Below, in pieces: positions 45,075 through 54,021 of a stretch of 64,000 nucleotides of DNA; position 1 is the stretch's first letter; each line of letters opens with the position of its first letter. Made by a program: the position numbers and the translations under genes. The notes under the pieces are model-generated. The model was not told where the DNA came from. It did not search any database and saw only the letters and a program-made list of their open reading frames with translations. The stretch is from an uncultured Clostridia bacterium (lineage in GTDB: Bacteria > Bacillota > Clostridia > Oscillospirales > Ruminococcaceae), in NCBI GenBank assembly GCA_946498095.1, contig CAMMMX010000006.1:51116-115115 (forward strand). The letters run 5' to 3'.

Positions 45075-46424
45075 ATGAAATATCCGGTATATACGAAAGA
45101 TATGAAGGCGACGCACACGATACTGGTACCGAACATGCTGCCGGTACATTTTCGGCTGATCATAGAAATCCTGCGTCAGGACGGGTACAATGTCGAGTTG
45201 ATAGAGACAACGCACCGTGGGATTGTAGACGAAGGGCTACGCAGCGTACACAATGACACCTGCTATCCAGCGCTATTAGTCATCGGGCAGCTTCTGGACG
45301 CATTGAAAAGCGGCAAATACGATCCGCACCGTACAGTTTTGATGATATCGCAGACCGGCGGCGGCTGCCGTGCCTCGAACTATATCCATCTGCTGCGCAA
45401 GGCGCTGGCGAAAAGTGAATTTTCGTATGTTCCAGTTGTTTCCCTAAACTTTACCGGGATGGAGGAATCCGAATTTAAGCTGACGATCCCGCTGCTGATC
45501 AAAGCGTCGTTTGCGATTATGTTTGGGGACCTGCTGATGCATATTGCTAATCAATGCCGTCCCTACGAGCTCGAAAAGGGTGCGACCGACGCTGTAGTCG
45601 ACAAATGGGTGGACCGTCTGGGTAAGCAATTCCGCGGAGGCGGTTTCCTTTCCGTCGCGGCGAACTACCGCGGTATCTTGAATGACTTTGCAGCGATTGA
45701 GCGTGTCAACATCAAGAAACCACGGGTTGGTATTGTGGGGGAGATTTACGTCAAGTACGCGCCACTGGGCAACAATAATCTGGAACAGTTTCTGCTTGAT
45801 GAGGGAACCGAGCCTGTCGTACCGGGGCTACTTGACTTTTGCCTCTACTGCGCCAACAATAGCGGCATGGACCGAAAGCTGTACGGGCGCAAGGGAGTAA
45901 AAAGCAACGGCGGTCGTTTGGCCTACCGTTACCTGCTGATGCGGCAGCGCCAGCTTATCAGCAAAATTAAAAAACATGGGGTGTTTGATCCGCCGTGCGA
46001 CTTTGAGCACTTGAAGGAGGTTTCGGCGGACATCATCGGGCAAGGCGTAAAAATGGGAGAGGGCTGGCTCCTGACCGCGGAGATGTGCGACCTTGTTGAC
46101 AGCGGGATCCGCAACGTAATCTGCACGCAGCCTTTCGGATGTCTGCCCAACCACATTGTCGCCAAGGGGATGACCCGCGCAGTCAAGGAGAAGTACCCGC
46201 AAGCCAATATTGTCTCCATCGACTACGATCCCGGTGCAACACGCATTAACCAGGAAAACCGCATCAAACTGATGCTGGCAATGGCGCGTCAGGCAGAAAA
46301 AGCGGAACAGCCCGTGGCGGATGGGCATCCACACATTCCTGCTCCAAACACTGCCGAGCTGGTTCCGTCGACGGATGCAGCACCAGACAGCCGGGAAGAG
46401 AAGGCTGCCGTTGAGGTCCGGTAA
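45075..46424 (+). CDS. 2-hydroxyacyl-CoA dehydratase-like protein, partner of the activase
   Basis: 449 residues from ATG 45075 (AAGGAGG 5 bases upstream). HgdB/FldBC-type fold: NDTCYPALLVIGQLLDALKSG, GGGCRASNYIHLLRKALAK, the FTGMEESEF region and GIVGEIYVKYAPLGNN. Catalytic dehydratase subunits carry Cys for an iron-sulphur cluster; this one keeps Cys in NDTCYP and GGGCRAS and CLYCANNSG. It may be an accessory rather than a standard dehydratase. It follows the activase as a two-gene unit separated by a repeat. Confidence 0.78.
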   Translation: MKYPVYTKDMKATHTILVPNMLPVHFRLIIEILRQDGYNVELIETTHRGIVDEGLRSVHNDTCYPALLVIGQLLDALKSGKYDPHRTVLMISQTGGGCRASNYIHLLRKALAKSEFSYVPVVSLNFTGMEESEFKLTIPLLIKASFAIMFGDLLMHIANQCRPYELEKGATDAVVDKWVDRLGKQFRGGGFLSVAANYRGILNDFAAIERVNIKKPRVGIVGEIYVKYAPLGNNNLEQFLLDEGTEPVVPGLLDFCLYCANNSGMDRKLYGRKGVKSNGGRLAYRYLLMRQRQLISKIKKHGVFDPPCDFEHLKEVSADIIGQGVKMGEGWLLTAEMCDLVDSGIRNVICTQPFGCLPNHIVAKGMTRAVKEKYPQANIVSIDYDPGATRINQENRIKLMLAMARQAEKAEQPVADGHPHIPAPNTAELVPSTDAAPDSREEKAAVEVR

Positions 46425-46495
46425 GATGTACTGACCCTTGGCTCTTTACATGCTACGTCCGTGTGATCATATAAACAGAAAGGAAGGATATGATT

Positions 46496-47098
46496 ATGAT
46501 CGATTTAGAAGCTTATCTCTATGAACGCATCAAACCCATAATAAACAGTTGGGACGAACCGGGCATTTACGCTATTTTTTTTTTCCTTGACAATAATATG
46601 GCCATCGGCTATGAGGACTATTTCTATTTGACGAATTTCACCATAGGCTACAACACCGAATCGGATTGCGAACACGCTCCGGCAATCAGCGAGGAGCGCT
46701 GGAACTATGCCTTTTGGCGACAAGAAGGCTATTACATCATCGACTGTGAGGAAGAGGAGGACGAAGGCCGCCAGGTGCTGTTCGACTGGTATGAAGAAAA
46801 CGGCATCCACCTGCACCGTGCAGAGGACGGAGAGTCCATGCAAAAAGTTCTGAAGGATATGACCGATGAACATGGCTACTTCTTGCCGGGCGAACCCAGA
46901 GGCTATTGGGAACTTGTGTCAGCGGCATCCCATGTGGCGCGTCGGCTTCAGGATGAGGGATTTATTCGGGAACGCTTCGGCCCTATTCCGATCCTCGTTC
47001 ATGAATTGGAGTATTACGATCGAATAAAAGAAGCGACTGTCTATGCGAATCCGAATGGCGAAGCTGCCGATTTTATCCATACCATGTATGAAGAATAA
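46496..47098 (+). CDS. Hypothetical acidic protein
   Basis: 200 residues from ATG 46496 (AAGGAAGG 8 bases upstream; ATG 46490 is too close). Acidic stretch CEEEEDEGRQVLFDWYEENG, no membrane segment, many aromatic residues. I do not recognise the family; the style recalls DUF4303/immunity-type proteins. A run of ten T at about 46575-46584 encodes Phe-Phe-Phe and could slip. Neighbours are the dehydratase pair on the left and the decarboxylase gene on the right; the context does not explain its function. Confidence 0.7.
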   Translation: MIDLEAYLYERIKPIINSWDEPGIYAIFFFLDNNMAIGYEDYFYLTNFTIGYNTESDCEHAPAISEERWNYAFWRQEGYYIIDCEEEEDEGRQVLFDWYEENGIHLHRAEDGESMQKVLKDMTDEHGYFLPGEPRGYWELVSAASHVARRLQDEGFIRERFGPIPILVHELEYYDRIKEATVYANPNGEAADFIHTMYEE

Positions 47099-47239
47099 GA
47101 GTTTCTGTAGCCACTGCATTGGCCGGCCTGGACCTATCGTTCCGGCTCCCTTGACAGATCGAGAAACTCCTTCCAGAAAAAGCCCATCCGGAACAGATTC
47201 CATAGGGGACCGCATTCTCTTCGGAAAGGGAGTCTAACT

Positions 47240-48592
47240 ATGCCTACAGAAACGCCGCTTTATGATTTCCTTCGCCATTACGCACATAGCGGAACCGCTC
47301 GCCTACATATGCCCGGCCACAAGGGACAGGTCATCCCCGGTGACCCGCTGTCAGCTGTTTTCCCTTACGATATCACCGAAATCAACGGCGCGGACAACCT
47401 CTTTGACGAAACGCCCGCTGCGCCGCGCGACGGCGTTATCGCCCAAAGCGAGCGGCTGACAGCCCGCGCCTACGGTACCTACGCGACCCTCTTCTCCGCA
47501 GGCGGCTCCACTCTGTGCATTCAGGCGATGCTCGCGCTTGCCGCACCGCCGGGTTCCACTGTGATCGCGGCGCGTAACGTCCACCGCGCTTTCCTGAACG
47601 CCTGTGCACTGCTTGATCTACACGTGGAATGGGTGCTTCCCCGGTACGAGCCGGGCAGTCTGGTTGGCGGTCACGTAGATGCCGGATCGCTTGCCAGCGC
47701 CCTCTCCCATGCACCCAGCGCTCGCTGTGTCTACCTGACCTCGCCTGACTATCTGGGCTGTATCAGCGACGTAAAGGCCGTCGCCGCCTTCTGCCGCCAG
47801 CACGGTTTAACGCTTTTGGTGGATAACGCTCATGGCGCCCACCTGAAATTTTTACGGCCGGATCTTCATCCCATCACACTGGGCGCGGATCTCTGCTGCG
47901 ACAGCGCGCACAAAACGCTGCCCGCACTGACAGGAGGGGCTTTTCTCCATGTTGGGAACCCGACTTTTTTGTCCCGCGCACGCGGCGCAATGGCATTGTT
48001 CGGCTCAACGTCGCCATCGTACCTCATCCTTTGCTCGCTGGACCGCCTCAACCCGCTATACGAAACTACTCTGCCGCAGTCCCTTGCCCATACGGCGGAC
48101 GTCTGCGCTGAACTGCGGCGTTTCCTAGAGCAACATGGCTTTCCCTGCACGGGAGAAGATCCCCTGCGTCTGACCGTCGAAGCGACTCGTGCCGGCTGGG
48201 ACGGGCGAGAGCTGGCCAACGCATTGCGGGAAATGGGTATCGAATGCGAATACGCGTCAGATGCCCATCTGGTGCTGATGATCGCAGCGTCAACACCTGC
48301 TGAAGACTTTTCCTGTCTGAAACGTGCCTTTGCCGCCCTCCATCCTCGGCCGGCATCCATCATCGAACTGCCCGACTTTACGCTTCCTCCCGCGGTAATG
48401 TCCATTCGTGACGCGACCTTTGCTGAAAACGAAACTATCCCCACAGCGCAAAGTGCCGGACGCGTTTGTGCCGCAGCTGTCACTGCCTGCCCGCCTGCGG
48501 TGCCTGTTGTCGTAAACGGAGAGCTGATACGGAATGATGATATTAAAATTTTACAAAAGTATAGCATTTCGCGCGTAAAAGTGGTAAAATGA
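47240..48592 (+). CDS. Orn/Lys/Arg decarboxylase family PLP enzyme (YaaO-like)
   Basis: 450 residues. The N-terminal LHMPGHKGQ and the PLP lysine in SAHKTLPALTGGA (Lys225) identify fold-type I Orn/Lys/Arg decarboxylases of the B. subtilis YaaO/SpeA type. PLP-phosphate and ring contacts are seen in GGSTLCIQAM and VDNAHGAHL. It would decarboxylate a basic amino acid to a polyamine precursor. It begins the Bacillus-like block with darA, holB and ricT. Confidence 0.88.
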   Translation: MPTETPLYDFLRHYAHSGTARLHMPGHKGQVIPGDPLSAVFPYDITEINGADNLFDETPAAPRDGVIAQSERLTARAYGTYATLFSAGGSTLCIQAMLALAAPPGSTVIAARNVHRAFLNACALLDLHVEWVLPRYEPGSLVGGHVDAGSLASALSHAPSARCVYLTSPDYLGCISDVKAVAAFCRQHGLTLLVDNAHGAHLKFLRPDLHPITLGADLCCDSAHKTLPALTGGAFLHVGNPTFLSRARGAMALFGSTSPSYLILCSLDRLNPLYETTLPQSLAHTADVCAELRRFLEQHGFPCTGEDPLRLTVEATRAGWDGRELANALREMGIECEYASDAHLVLMIAASTPAEDFSCLKRAFAALHPRPASIIELPDFTLPPAVMSIRDATFAENETIPTAQSAGRVCAAAVTACPPAVPVVVNGELIRNDDIKILQKYSISRVKVVK

Positions 48593-48696
48593 GTACAAGG
48601 GAAGGCAATCCCGCCTCTCCTGTATGGGGCTGACGGTTTGCTACTCCTGTCCTAGACATTATGCCGCCCCGTGCGGCGGAACGGAGGGTACTTATT

Positions 48697-49020
48697 ATGA
48701 AACTAATTTACGCCATTGTCAATAACGACGACAGCCACGCGGTCTCATCCGCGCTGACCAAGTCGGGCCACTTTGCCACTAAGCTCGCCTCCACCGGCGG
48801 TTTTTTGATGGCGGGCAATACCACCTTCCTCATTTGTACCGAAGATGACAACGTAGACACCGTTATCGGTATTATCTCTGAGCAAAGCCGGAAACGGAAA
48901 CAATACGTCCCGTCCGCTTCCTCCTACGGTATCGGCAGCTACTCCGCTTTCCCGGTGGAGGTTACCGTAGGCGGCGCGACGATTTTTGTCACCAACGTCG
49001 AACGTTTCGAGAAGGTCTGA
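48697..49020 (+). CDS. darA: Cyclic-di-AMP receptor DarA (PII-like)
   Basis: 107 residues from ATG 48697 with GGAGGGT upstream. Near-identical layout to YaaQ/PstA/DarA: KLIYAIVNNDDSHAVSSALT, then FATKLASTGGFLMAGNTTFL (the T-loop and c-di-AMP-binding segment) and VDTVIGIISEQSRKRKQY. It binds c-di-AMP as a PII-like trimer; output unclear. In B. subtilis yaaQ is followed by yaaR and holB; here yaaR is missing. Confidence 0.95.
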   Translation: MKLIYAIVNNDDSHAVSSALTKSGHFATKLASTGGFLMAGNTTFLICTEDDNVDTVIGIISEQSRKRKQYVPSASSYGIGSYSAFPVEVTVGGATIFVTNVERFEKV

Positions 49021-49094
49021 TAGGTATTCCCCACCCGGCCCGCCGTTGGCAAACGCCCGGCGGGCCGGTACGGATCCAAAGGAGGCTTTTTCCG

Positions 49095-49131
49095 GGCGAA
49101 GCTTTTATTCGCCTCTCGATTTTTTAGGTAT
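49095..49131 (+). terminator. Terminator-like hairpin before holB
   Basis: GGGCGAA / TTCGCC stem with GCTTTTA loop, then CTCGATTTTTT. A second GC-rich stem (CCGGCCCGCCG/CGGCGGGCCGG, ~49037-49071) lies just upstream. Confidence 0.6.
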
Positions 49132-49181
49132 TTCAAGCGTACCATTTGTACGTTTTTCACAGGAAAGGAATCCACATCCTC

Positions 49182-50159
49182 ATGGCGAGATTTTACGGCA
49201 ATCAAAGTGCGCTGAGCGTGCTCCATTCCTTACAGGGAAGCGGTCGTGTCACCCATGCCCTGCTTATCACAGGTGACGAAGGCTTGGGCAAAAAGACCTT
49301 TGCCCGGCTGTGCGCAGCCGCCTTTTTGAAGGCTGACGACGCCGCGTGCGGCAAGATAGAAGCGGGCATCCACCCCGATTGCGTTACCATAAGTCCGGAA
49401 AAGGGCAAAAAGAGCACCAGCGTTGCACAGATTCGGGCGCTCATCGCCGACGCGGCGGTTCTGCCCAACGAAAGCGCCTGCAAGGTTTACATTCTCATCG
49501 GATGTGAGGAGATGGATCCGCGTACGCAAAACACCCTGCTCAAAATACTGGAAGAACCCCCGGCACACGTGCGGCTCATCCTTCTTGCGACCCATACCGC
49601 ACAGCTTTTGCCTACGATTCTCTCCCGCGTAGTGCAAATCCCCCTGCAGCCAGTGGAAAAGGACGACTGCCTCTGTGCCGTGCAGGATGCCTGTGGCGTC
49701 ACATTTGAGGAGGCTACTGACGCTTTCCGAATGTTCGGCGGCAATATTGGCAAGTGCTTGCAGGCACTTGCCGACCCGGAAAAAATGCGTCCCTTTTCTA
49801 TTGCGGCGGACGCCGCCCGCGCCTTGGCGCAAGGCAGCGAATACGGGGTCTATGCCGCGTTGCACAAAGCGGAAAGCAGCCGTGAACTTTTTTCGGACGT
49901 CCTGCGCGCCCTTGGCGGGCTTTTGCGGGATAGTATGCTTTTAAAATCCGGTAGGACGGTGCCTTCGGGGCTGGATCTTGCGCTGTCTCAGAAGCTGTGC
50001 GCACAACTTCCGCTTGCACGCCTTTGTGGCGCTTTTTCTGCCGCGCAGGAAGGGATAACGCTGATGGAGAAAAACGCCAATATTTCTTTAAGTATTGCGC
50101 TGGTCAGTGCAAGGCTTTACACCGATCAGGGCTTTGGCGCCGGACAGGGAATCTCATAA
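49182..50159 (+). CDS. holB: DNA polymerase III delta-prime subunit HolB
   Basis: 325 residues from ATG 49182 (AAAGGA about 11 bases upstream). AAA+ clamp-loader fold: LLITGDEGLGKKTFARL (P-loop-like), NTLLKILEEPPAHVRLILLAT (sensor 1) and TILSRVVQIPLQP. The zinc-binding Cys set normally found after the P-loop in DnaX/HolB is reduced here (only CGKI seen). It helps load the beta clamp. The surrounding gene order matches Bacillus (yaaO-tmk-yaaQ-yaaR-holB-yaaT), without tmk and yaaR. Confidence 0.92.
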   Translation: MARFYGNQSALSVLHSLQGSGRVTHALLITGDEGLGKKTFARLCAAAFLKADDAACGKIEAGIHPDCVTISPEKGKKSTSVAQIRALIADAAVLPNESACKVYILIGCEEMDPRTQNTLLKILEEPPAHVRLILLATHTAQLLPTILSRVVQIPLQPVEKDDCLCAVQDACGVTFEEATDAFRMFGGNIGKCLQALADPEKMRPFSIAADAARALAQGSEYGVYAALHKAESSRELFSDVLRALGGLLRDSMLLKSGRTVPSGLDLALSQKLCAQLPLARLCGAFSAAQEGITLMEKNANISLSIALVSARLYTDQGFGAGQGIS

Positions 50160-50279
50160 GAAGCCTGTGCAAAATACCGGGATACCCTATAAGAACAAAA
50201 CAGCGCTTACCATGTGGGTTTGGCTCTGTTTTCGAATCGGACACAATCGTAAAACCTACGCCATAGAAAGGATTACAGT

Positions 50280-51437
50280 ATGGAACAAACGCAGCAGCGG
50301 CAGGAAGCTGAAAAAAACAAGCCAAAGCCACGCCCCCAGCGCGGAAAAAATTCCAGCAGGGGCCCTCAACGGGCCCGCGGCGCGGCGCACATGGCGAAAG
50401 CGGCGGAAAAGCGGATGCCGCAAAACCTCCCTGTGCCTGAAACCGAAATTGTCAAAACGCCGTATGATCAAACGACGACCGCTATTGATACGCCGGAGAC
50501 GCAAAACGCGTTGCAAATCGAAACAACCGACGTGCCCAATACCGCCGAACCTTCCTCCGCGCAGCCGCAAGTGGAGATTATCGGCGTACGCTTCAAGTCG
50601 GTGGGGAAGGTCTATTACTTTGATCCCGCTGGGACAAACTTTGCCTGCGGCGACAAAGTGATTGTCGAAACGGCACGTGGCGTCGAAATCGGCGAGGTCG
50701 CGCTGGAAAACCGCCAAGTTCCGCTGTCTAAGATTATCCCTCCGCTGAAGAGCATTATCCGTCCCGCATCCGCCGCCGATTTGCGGCGCGTTGAGGACAA
50801 TAAAAAAAAGGAGGCGGAAGCGTTTTCCGTCTGCCTGAAAAAAATCGAGGAGCATAAGCTGAAAATGAAGCTTATCGATGCCGAATATACCTTCGACAAC
50901 AACAAGCTTCTTTTCTATTTTACCGCCGAAAGCCGCGTGGACTTCCGCGAACTGGTTAAGGACCTAGCAGGCATCTTCCGTACCCGCATCGAACTAAGGC
51001 AAATCGGCGTACGTGACGAGGCGAAACTCCTGGGCGGCTTAAGTATCTGCGGACGTCCCTTTTGCTGCGGCAGTTTTTTGGGAGAATTCCAGCCCGTATC
51101 GATCAAGATGGCGAAGGAACAGGGTCTTTCACTCAATCCAACCAAAATTTCTGGATCCTGTGGACGGTTGATGTGCTGTCTCAAATACGAGCAGGACGCC
51201 TATGAAGATCTTCTCTCCATGACCCCAAAGGTGGACGCACTGGTGACCACGCCAGAGGGTCGAGGTACCGTTGTAGAGGTCAACCTCCTCACTGGGATGC
51301 TCAAGGTGCGTCTGGAAAAGAAATCGGAAAGCCCGCCTGCCTCTTTCCATCGCGATCAAGTTGAAATCATTCAGGATGCTGAAATCCGGATGAGCCGCTC
51401 GGAAATGAACGCCTTGAAGTCGCTGGAGGAAAAATAG
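50280..51437 (+). CDS. ricT: RicT/YaaT, PSP1-domain protein of the RicAFT complex
   Basis: 385 residues. A ~100-residue Lys/Pro/Gln-rich N-terminal extension (not in B. subtilis YaaT) precedes the PSP1 domain: GVRFKSVGKVYYFDPAG, then the cysteine motifs ICGRPFCCGSF and GSCGRLMCCLKYEQ, which in B. subtilis YaaT help hold iron-sulphur clusters in the RicAFT complex that governs mRNA cleavage by RNase Y and sporulation. Ends at a perfect terminator. Confidence 0.93.
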   Translation: MEQTQQRQEAEKNKPKPRPQRGKNSSRGPQRARGAAHMAKAAEKRMPQNLPVPETEIVKTPYDQTTTAIDTPETQNALQIETTDVPNTAEPSSAQPQVEIIGVRFKSVGKVYYFDPAGTNFACGDKVIVETARGVEIGEVALENRQVPLSKIIPPLKSIIRPASAADLRRVEDNKKKEAEAFSVCLKKIEEHKLKMKLIDAEYTFDNNKLLFYFTAESRVDFRELVKDLAGIFRTRIELRQIGVRDEAKLLGGLSICGRPFCCGSFLGEFQPVSIKMAKEQGLSLNPTKISGSCGRLMCCLKYEQDAYEDLLSMTPKVDALVTTPEGRGTVVEVNLLTGMLKVRLEKKSESPPASFHRDQVEIIQDAEIRMSRSEMNALKSLEEK

Positions 51438-51466
51438 AGGCTGCGAAGTCTTTCGTCCCTTGTATG

Positions 51467-51495
51467 AAAAGGCCGATTCAATATCGGCCTTTTTT
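51467..51495 (+). terminator. ricT terminator
   Basis: AAAAGGCCGA / TCGGCCTTTT stem, TTCAATA loop, T run included. Confidence 0.9.
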
Positions 51496-51553
51496 CGCAG
51501 CCGTTGTCCCGATGGATTGTCCCCGGCTCTCCATATATAAAGGAGGATTTACC

Positions 51554-52210
51554 ATGACGCCCGATCCACATACTTATCTTTCTCCCGTGTTGGACGCGCT
51601 TGAGCAACGTTGGCCAGAGAACCGTACCGTTTGTATCGCCTGTCACGGCCACAGCGTCCCGGCGGGGTATTTCGCCACGCCCTATGTTGACACGCTCCAT
51701 GCCTACCCGCAGCAGCTTCTCGCGATGGTAAAGGAGCGCTTTCCTTTTGCCGTCGTCAACGTCGTTACGACGGCAATTGGCGGCGAAACCGCCGTTGAAG
51801 GCGCAGCCCGATTTACTACCGATGTCCTTTCGCTGCGTCCGGATGTGGTTACCATCGACTATGGCCTCAACGACCGTTATTGTGACCTGTCCGCCGCGTG
51901 GGAGGCGTGGAAGTCGATGATAGCAGCGGCGCAACGCGCCGGTGTGAAACCAATCCTGCTGACTCCAAGCTGGGACATTTCCTATTATGAAAAAAACGCG
52001 GATTGGGACGCGCTATGCGCACATGCGCAGCAAATTCGCTCCCTTGCCGCCGAGACAGAAGCGGGACTATGCGACGTCTTCCGGGTATTTGAACGGTATA
52101 TCGAAGCTGGTGGCGCGCTCGCCGATCTGCTTTCCCATCAAAACCATCCCGGACAGTTGGGCCATCGCCTGATCGCACAGGCCATCGGTGCGTTCTTTCC
52201 CGCTCGTTAA
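51554..52210 (+). CDS. SGNH/GDSL-type hydrolase
   Basis: 218 residues from ATG 51554 (AAAGGAGG 7 bases upstream), after the ricT terminator. SGNH blocks: nucleophile Ser in CHGHSVPAGY (variant of GDSL), Gly block TTAIGGETAVEGAA, Asn in GLNDRY, and the catalytic Asp/His in HQNHPGQLGH. No signal peptide, so cytoplasmic. Likely an esterase or acetyl-esterase, substrate unknown. Confidence 0.85.
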   Translation: MTPDPHTYLSPVLDALEQRWPENRTVCIACHGHSVPAGYFATPYVDTLHAYPQQLLAMVKERFPFAVVNVVTTAIGGETAVEGAARFTTDVLSLRPDVVTIDYGLNDRYCDLSAAWEAWKSMIAAAQRAGVKPILLTPSWDISYYEKNADWDALCAHAQQIRSLAAETEAGLCDVFRVFERYIEAGGALADLLSHQNHPGQLGHRLIAQAIGAFFPAR

Positions 52211-52248
52211 TACGTGTTTCGTTCATTGCAAAGATTGCGTTTCTGCCG

Positions 52249-52303
52249 GACGGTACAGTTTTTCCACAGCAGAAGCTGGAATATGTGGAAAAACTGTACC
52301 GTC
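52249..52303. repeat. Perfect 20-bp inverted repeat next to the galM promoter
   Basis: Arms 52249-52268 and 52284-52303 pair perfectly over 20 bp around a 15-base loop. The right arm ends at the base before the TTGACT box. May end the hydrolase transcript, or act as an operator or attachment site. Confidence 0.85.
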
Positions 52304-52332
52304 TTGACTTTATCCGCGGTTTGCGATAGGAT
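52304..52332 (+). promoter_or_regulatory. galM promoter
   Basis: TTGACT (52304-52309), 17 bases, TAGGAT (52327-52332). Confidence 0.65.
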
Positions 52333-52387
52333 AAGGGTATCTTCATACATACCGGGGGTGGCCCCGAGAAAGGAACGGGTTACATCT

Positions 52388-53446
52388 ATGACAAAGATCA
52401 CCAAAGCATTGCTCGGCAACACGAAGGATGGCAGGGAGGTTGACGAGTATACCCTCCAAAATGCCTCCGGCGCTTTTGTACGCATTGCAACCTTCGGCGG
52501 CTGCATTACCGCAATCTGCGTCCCCGACAAGAATGGTGTCATGGCTGATATCTGTCTTGGCATTGATCGTGTCGATGCCTTTGAGCAGCCGAACTTTTAT
52601 CTCGGTGCATTGATTGGGCGGTGTGCCAACCGCATTGAGGACGCGCAGTTTGAATTGAATGGGAAAACATACCATTTGACCGCCAACGAAGGGAAAAACC
52701 ACCTCCATGGAAACGGATTGTTAAGCGAACGTATTTGGGATGCGCGGGTTCGCGGTGACGCCCTTGTACTGACCACCTTCTCGCCCGATGGGGAGGAGGG
52801 CTATCCAGGCAATGTTTCCTTTACCGTCACCTACACCTTTGACGATGAAAATGCACTGGGTATCCGATACCAAGCCGAAACCGATCAGGACACCGTCCTC
52901 AACCTGACCAACCACTGTTACTTTAATCTCGCCGGCCACGACAGCGGCGACATCCTAGATCATGAGGTGCAAATCAGCGCCGATTCCTACACCGTCTCGG
53001 ACGAGACGCTGCTGCCCACCGGCGAAATCGCCCCCGTCGACGGCACGCCGCTCGACTTCCGTTCCTTCCGCCGCGTTGGCGACGGCATCGGATCGGACTT
53101 TGATCAAATAGTTTTGGGCAACGGCTACGACCTCAACTACGTCCTCAATCGTCCAGCGACGACCGGAATGTTTCGTTGCGCGCAGGCACGGGCGGCAGGA
53201 CGACGTATGGAAGTATTCACCAATATGCCGGGACTGCAATTCTATACCGGCAATTTCCTTGACGGCACCGTCAGCGGCAAGGGCGGATGTCGTTACCCCT
53301 TCCGATCGGGACTGTGCTTTGAGACGCAATTTTTCCCAAACAGCATGCGTCACCCCTCTTTTCCGTCTCCGGTATTCCGCGCCGGGGAAAAGTATGATTA
53401 TACGACTGTTTACCGTTTTTCGCCCGATGACGGACAAACGGACTGA
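52388..53446 (+). CDS. galM: Aldose 1-epimerase (GalM)
   Basis: 352 residues from ATG 52388. Galactose mutarotase fold with the catalytic histidine region HLHGNG (first) and TNHCYFNLAG, and the Glu/Asp region GLQFYTGNFL. Interconverts alpha- and beta-aldoses, letting hexokinases and UDP-sugar enzymes work; fits the sugar-use genes elsewhere in the window. The far-upstream frame extension without a start is rejected because AAAGGAA is close to the ATG at 52388. Confidence 0.93.
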   Translation: MTKITKALLGNTKDGREVDEYTLQNASGAFVRIATFGGCITAICVPDKNGVMADICLGIDRVDAFEQPNFYLGALIGRCANRIEDAQFELNGKTYHLTANEGKNHLHGNGLLSERIWDARVRGDALVLTTFSPDGEEGYPGNVSFTVTYTFDDENALGIRYQAETDQDTVLNLTNHCYFNLAGHDSGDILDHEVQISADSYTVSDETLLPTGEIAPVDGTPLDFRSFRRVGDGIGSDFDQIVLGNGYDLNYVLNRPATTGMFRCAQARAAGRRMEVFTNMPGLQFYTGNFLDGTVSGKGGCRYPFRSGLCFETQFFPNSMRHPSFPSPVFRAGEKYDYTTVYRFSPDDGQTD

Positions 53447-53462
53447 CTCTAAGCCTACGTCG

Positions 53463-53499
53463 GGAGACTGTTTTTCGAAACGTTTGGAACGTAGTCTCC
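53463..53499. promoter_or_regulatory. Stem with an internal LacI-type site upstream of the 53541 gene
   Basis: GGAGACT (53463-53469) pairs with AGTCTCC (53493-53499); between them lies CGAAACGTTTGG (AAACGTTT at 53478-53485), the same centre as the other operators in the window. Could be a terminator of galM or an operator. Confidence 0.45.
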
Positions 53500-53540
53500 T
53501 GATGCTGTAACAGGGCTGATTGATTTGAAAGGAACCGATC

Positions 53541-53948
53541 ATGACTTCGCGCGACTATTTCTTAGCCGTGGCGGCTTTCACCGTCCATTCCGGCAGCATG
53601 GAACCCAGCGCTGCCTCGGGCAGATCCGTTTTCCGCGGTACATCCATTCCGGAGGAAGGAATCCGCCAGCATGACGTGGAGCGGCTCTATACGCTGTACC
53701 TACGCCTTGCCCTGAAAGAAGATTTTCCCTCGCTGGTCTCCCGTGCCCGGACGCTCCCGGCCGGGGAACTGGAGAGAACCGTCCGGCGGCTGAAGCGCCG
53801 GGGCGGCTACGGGCAGTTCTTATCCGATGTCCTGTCCGTGGCCGCGCCGCCGGACGACAGGACGTCGGGGGAGACCGTAACGTCGGTAGGAGGGGGCTAT
53901 GGGTTGTCCCTCATCGATCCGGATGGAGAGGCCCCGGCGCAGATATAG
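53541..53948 (+). CDS. Hypothetical protein
   Basis: 135 residues; AAAGGAA 8 bases before ATG. No family recognised. Features: no signal or membrane segment, a basic middle (RTVRRLKRRGGYGQFL), then a Gly/Pro/acidic end. First of three genes after galM, on the same strand. The last 50 codons overlap the frame of the next gene's upstream region only, so the real next start is 54022. Confidence 0.6.
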   Translation: MTSRDYFLAVAAFTVHSGSMEPSAASGRSVFRGTSIPEEGIRQHDVERLYTLYLRLALKEDFPSLVSRARTLPAGELERTVRRLKRRGGYGQFLSDVLSVAAPPDDRTSGETVTSVGGGYGLSLIDPDGEAPAQI

Positions 53949-54021
53949 GACGCTTGGGCGCCGGCAAATATGGCGCCTTTTCCACGTTCAAGACCAAACT
54001 GGAATAATGGAGGGAACCAGG

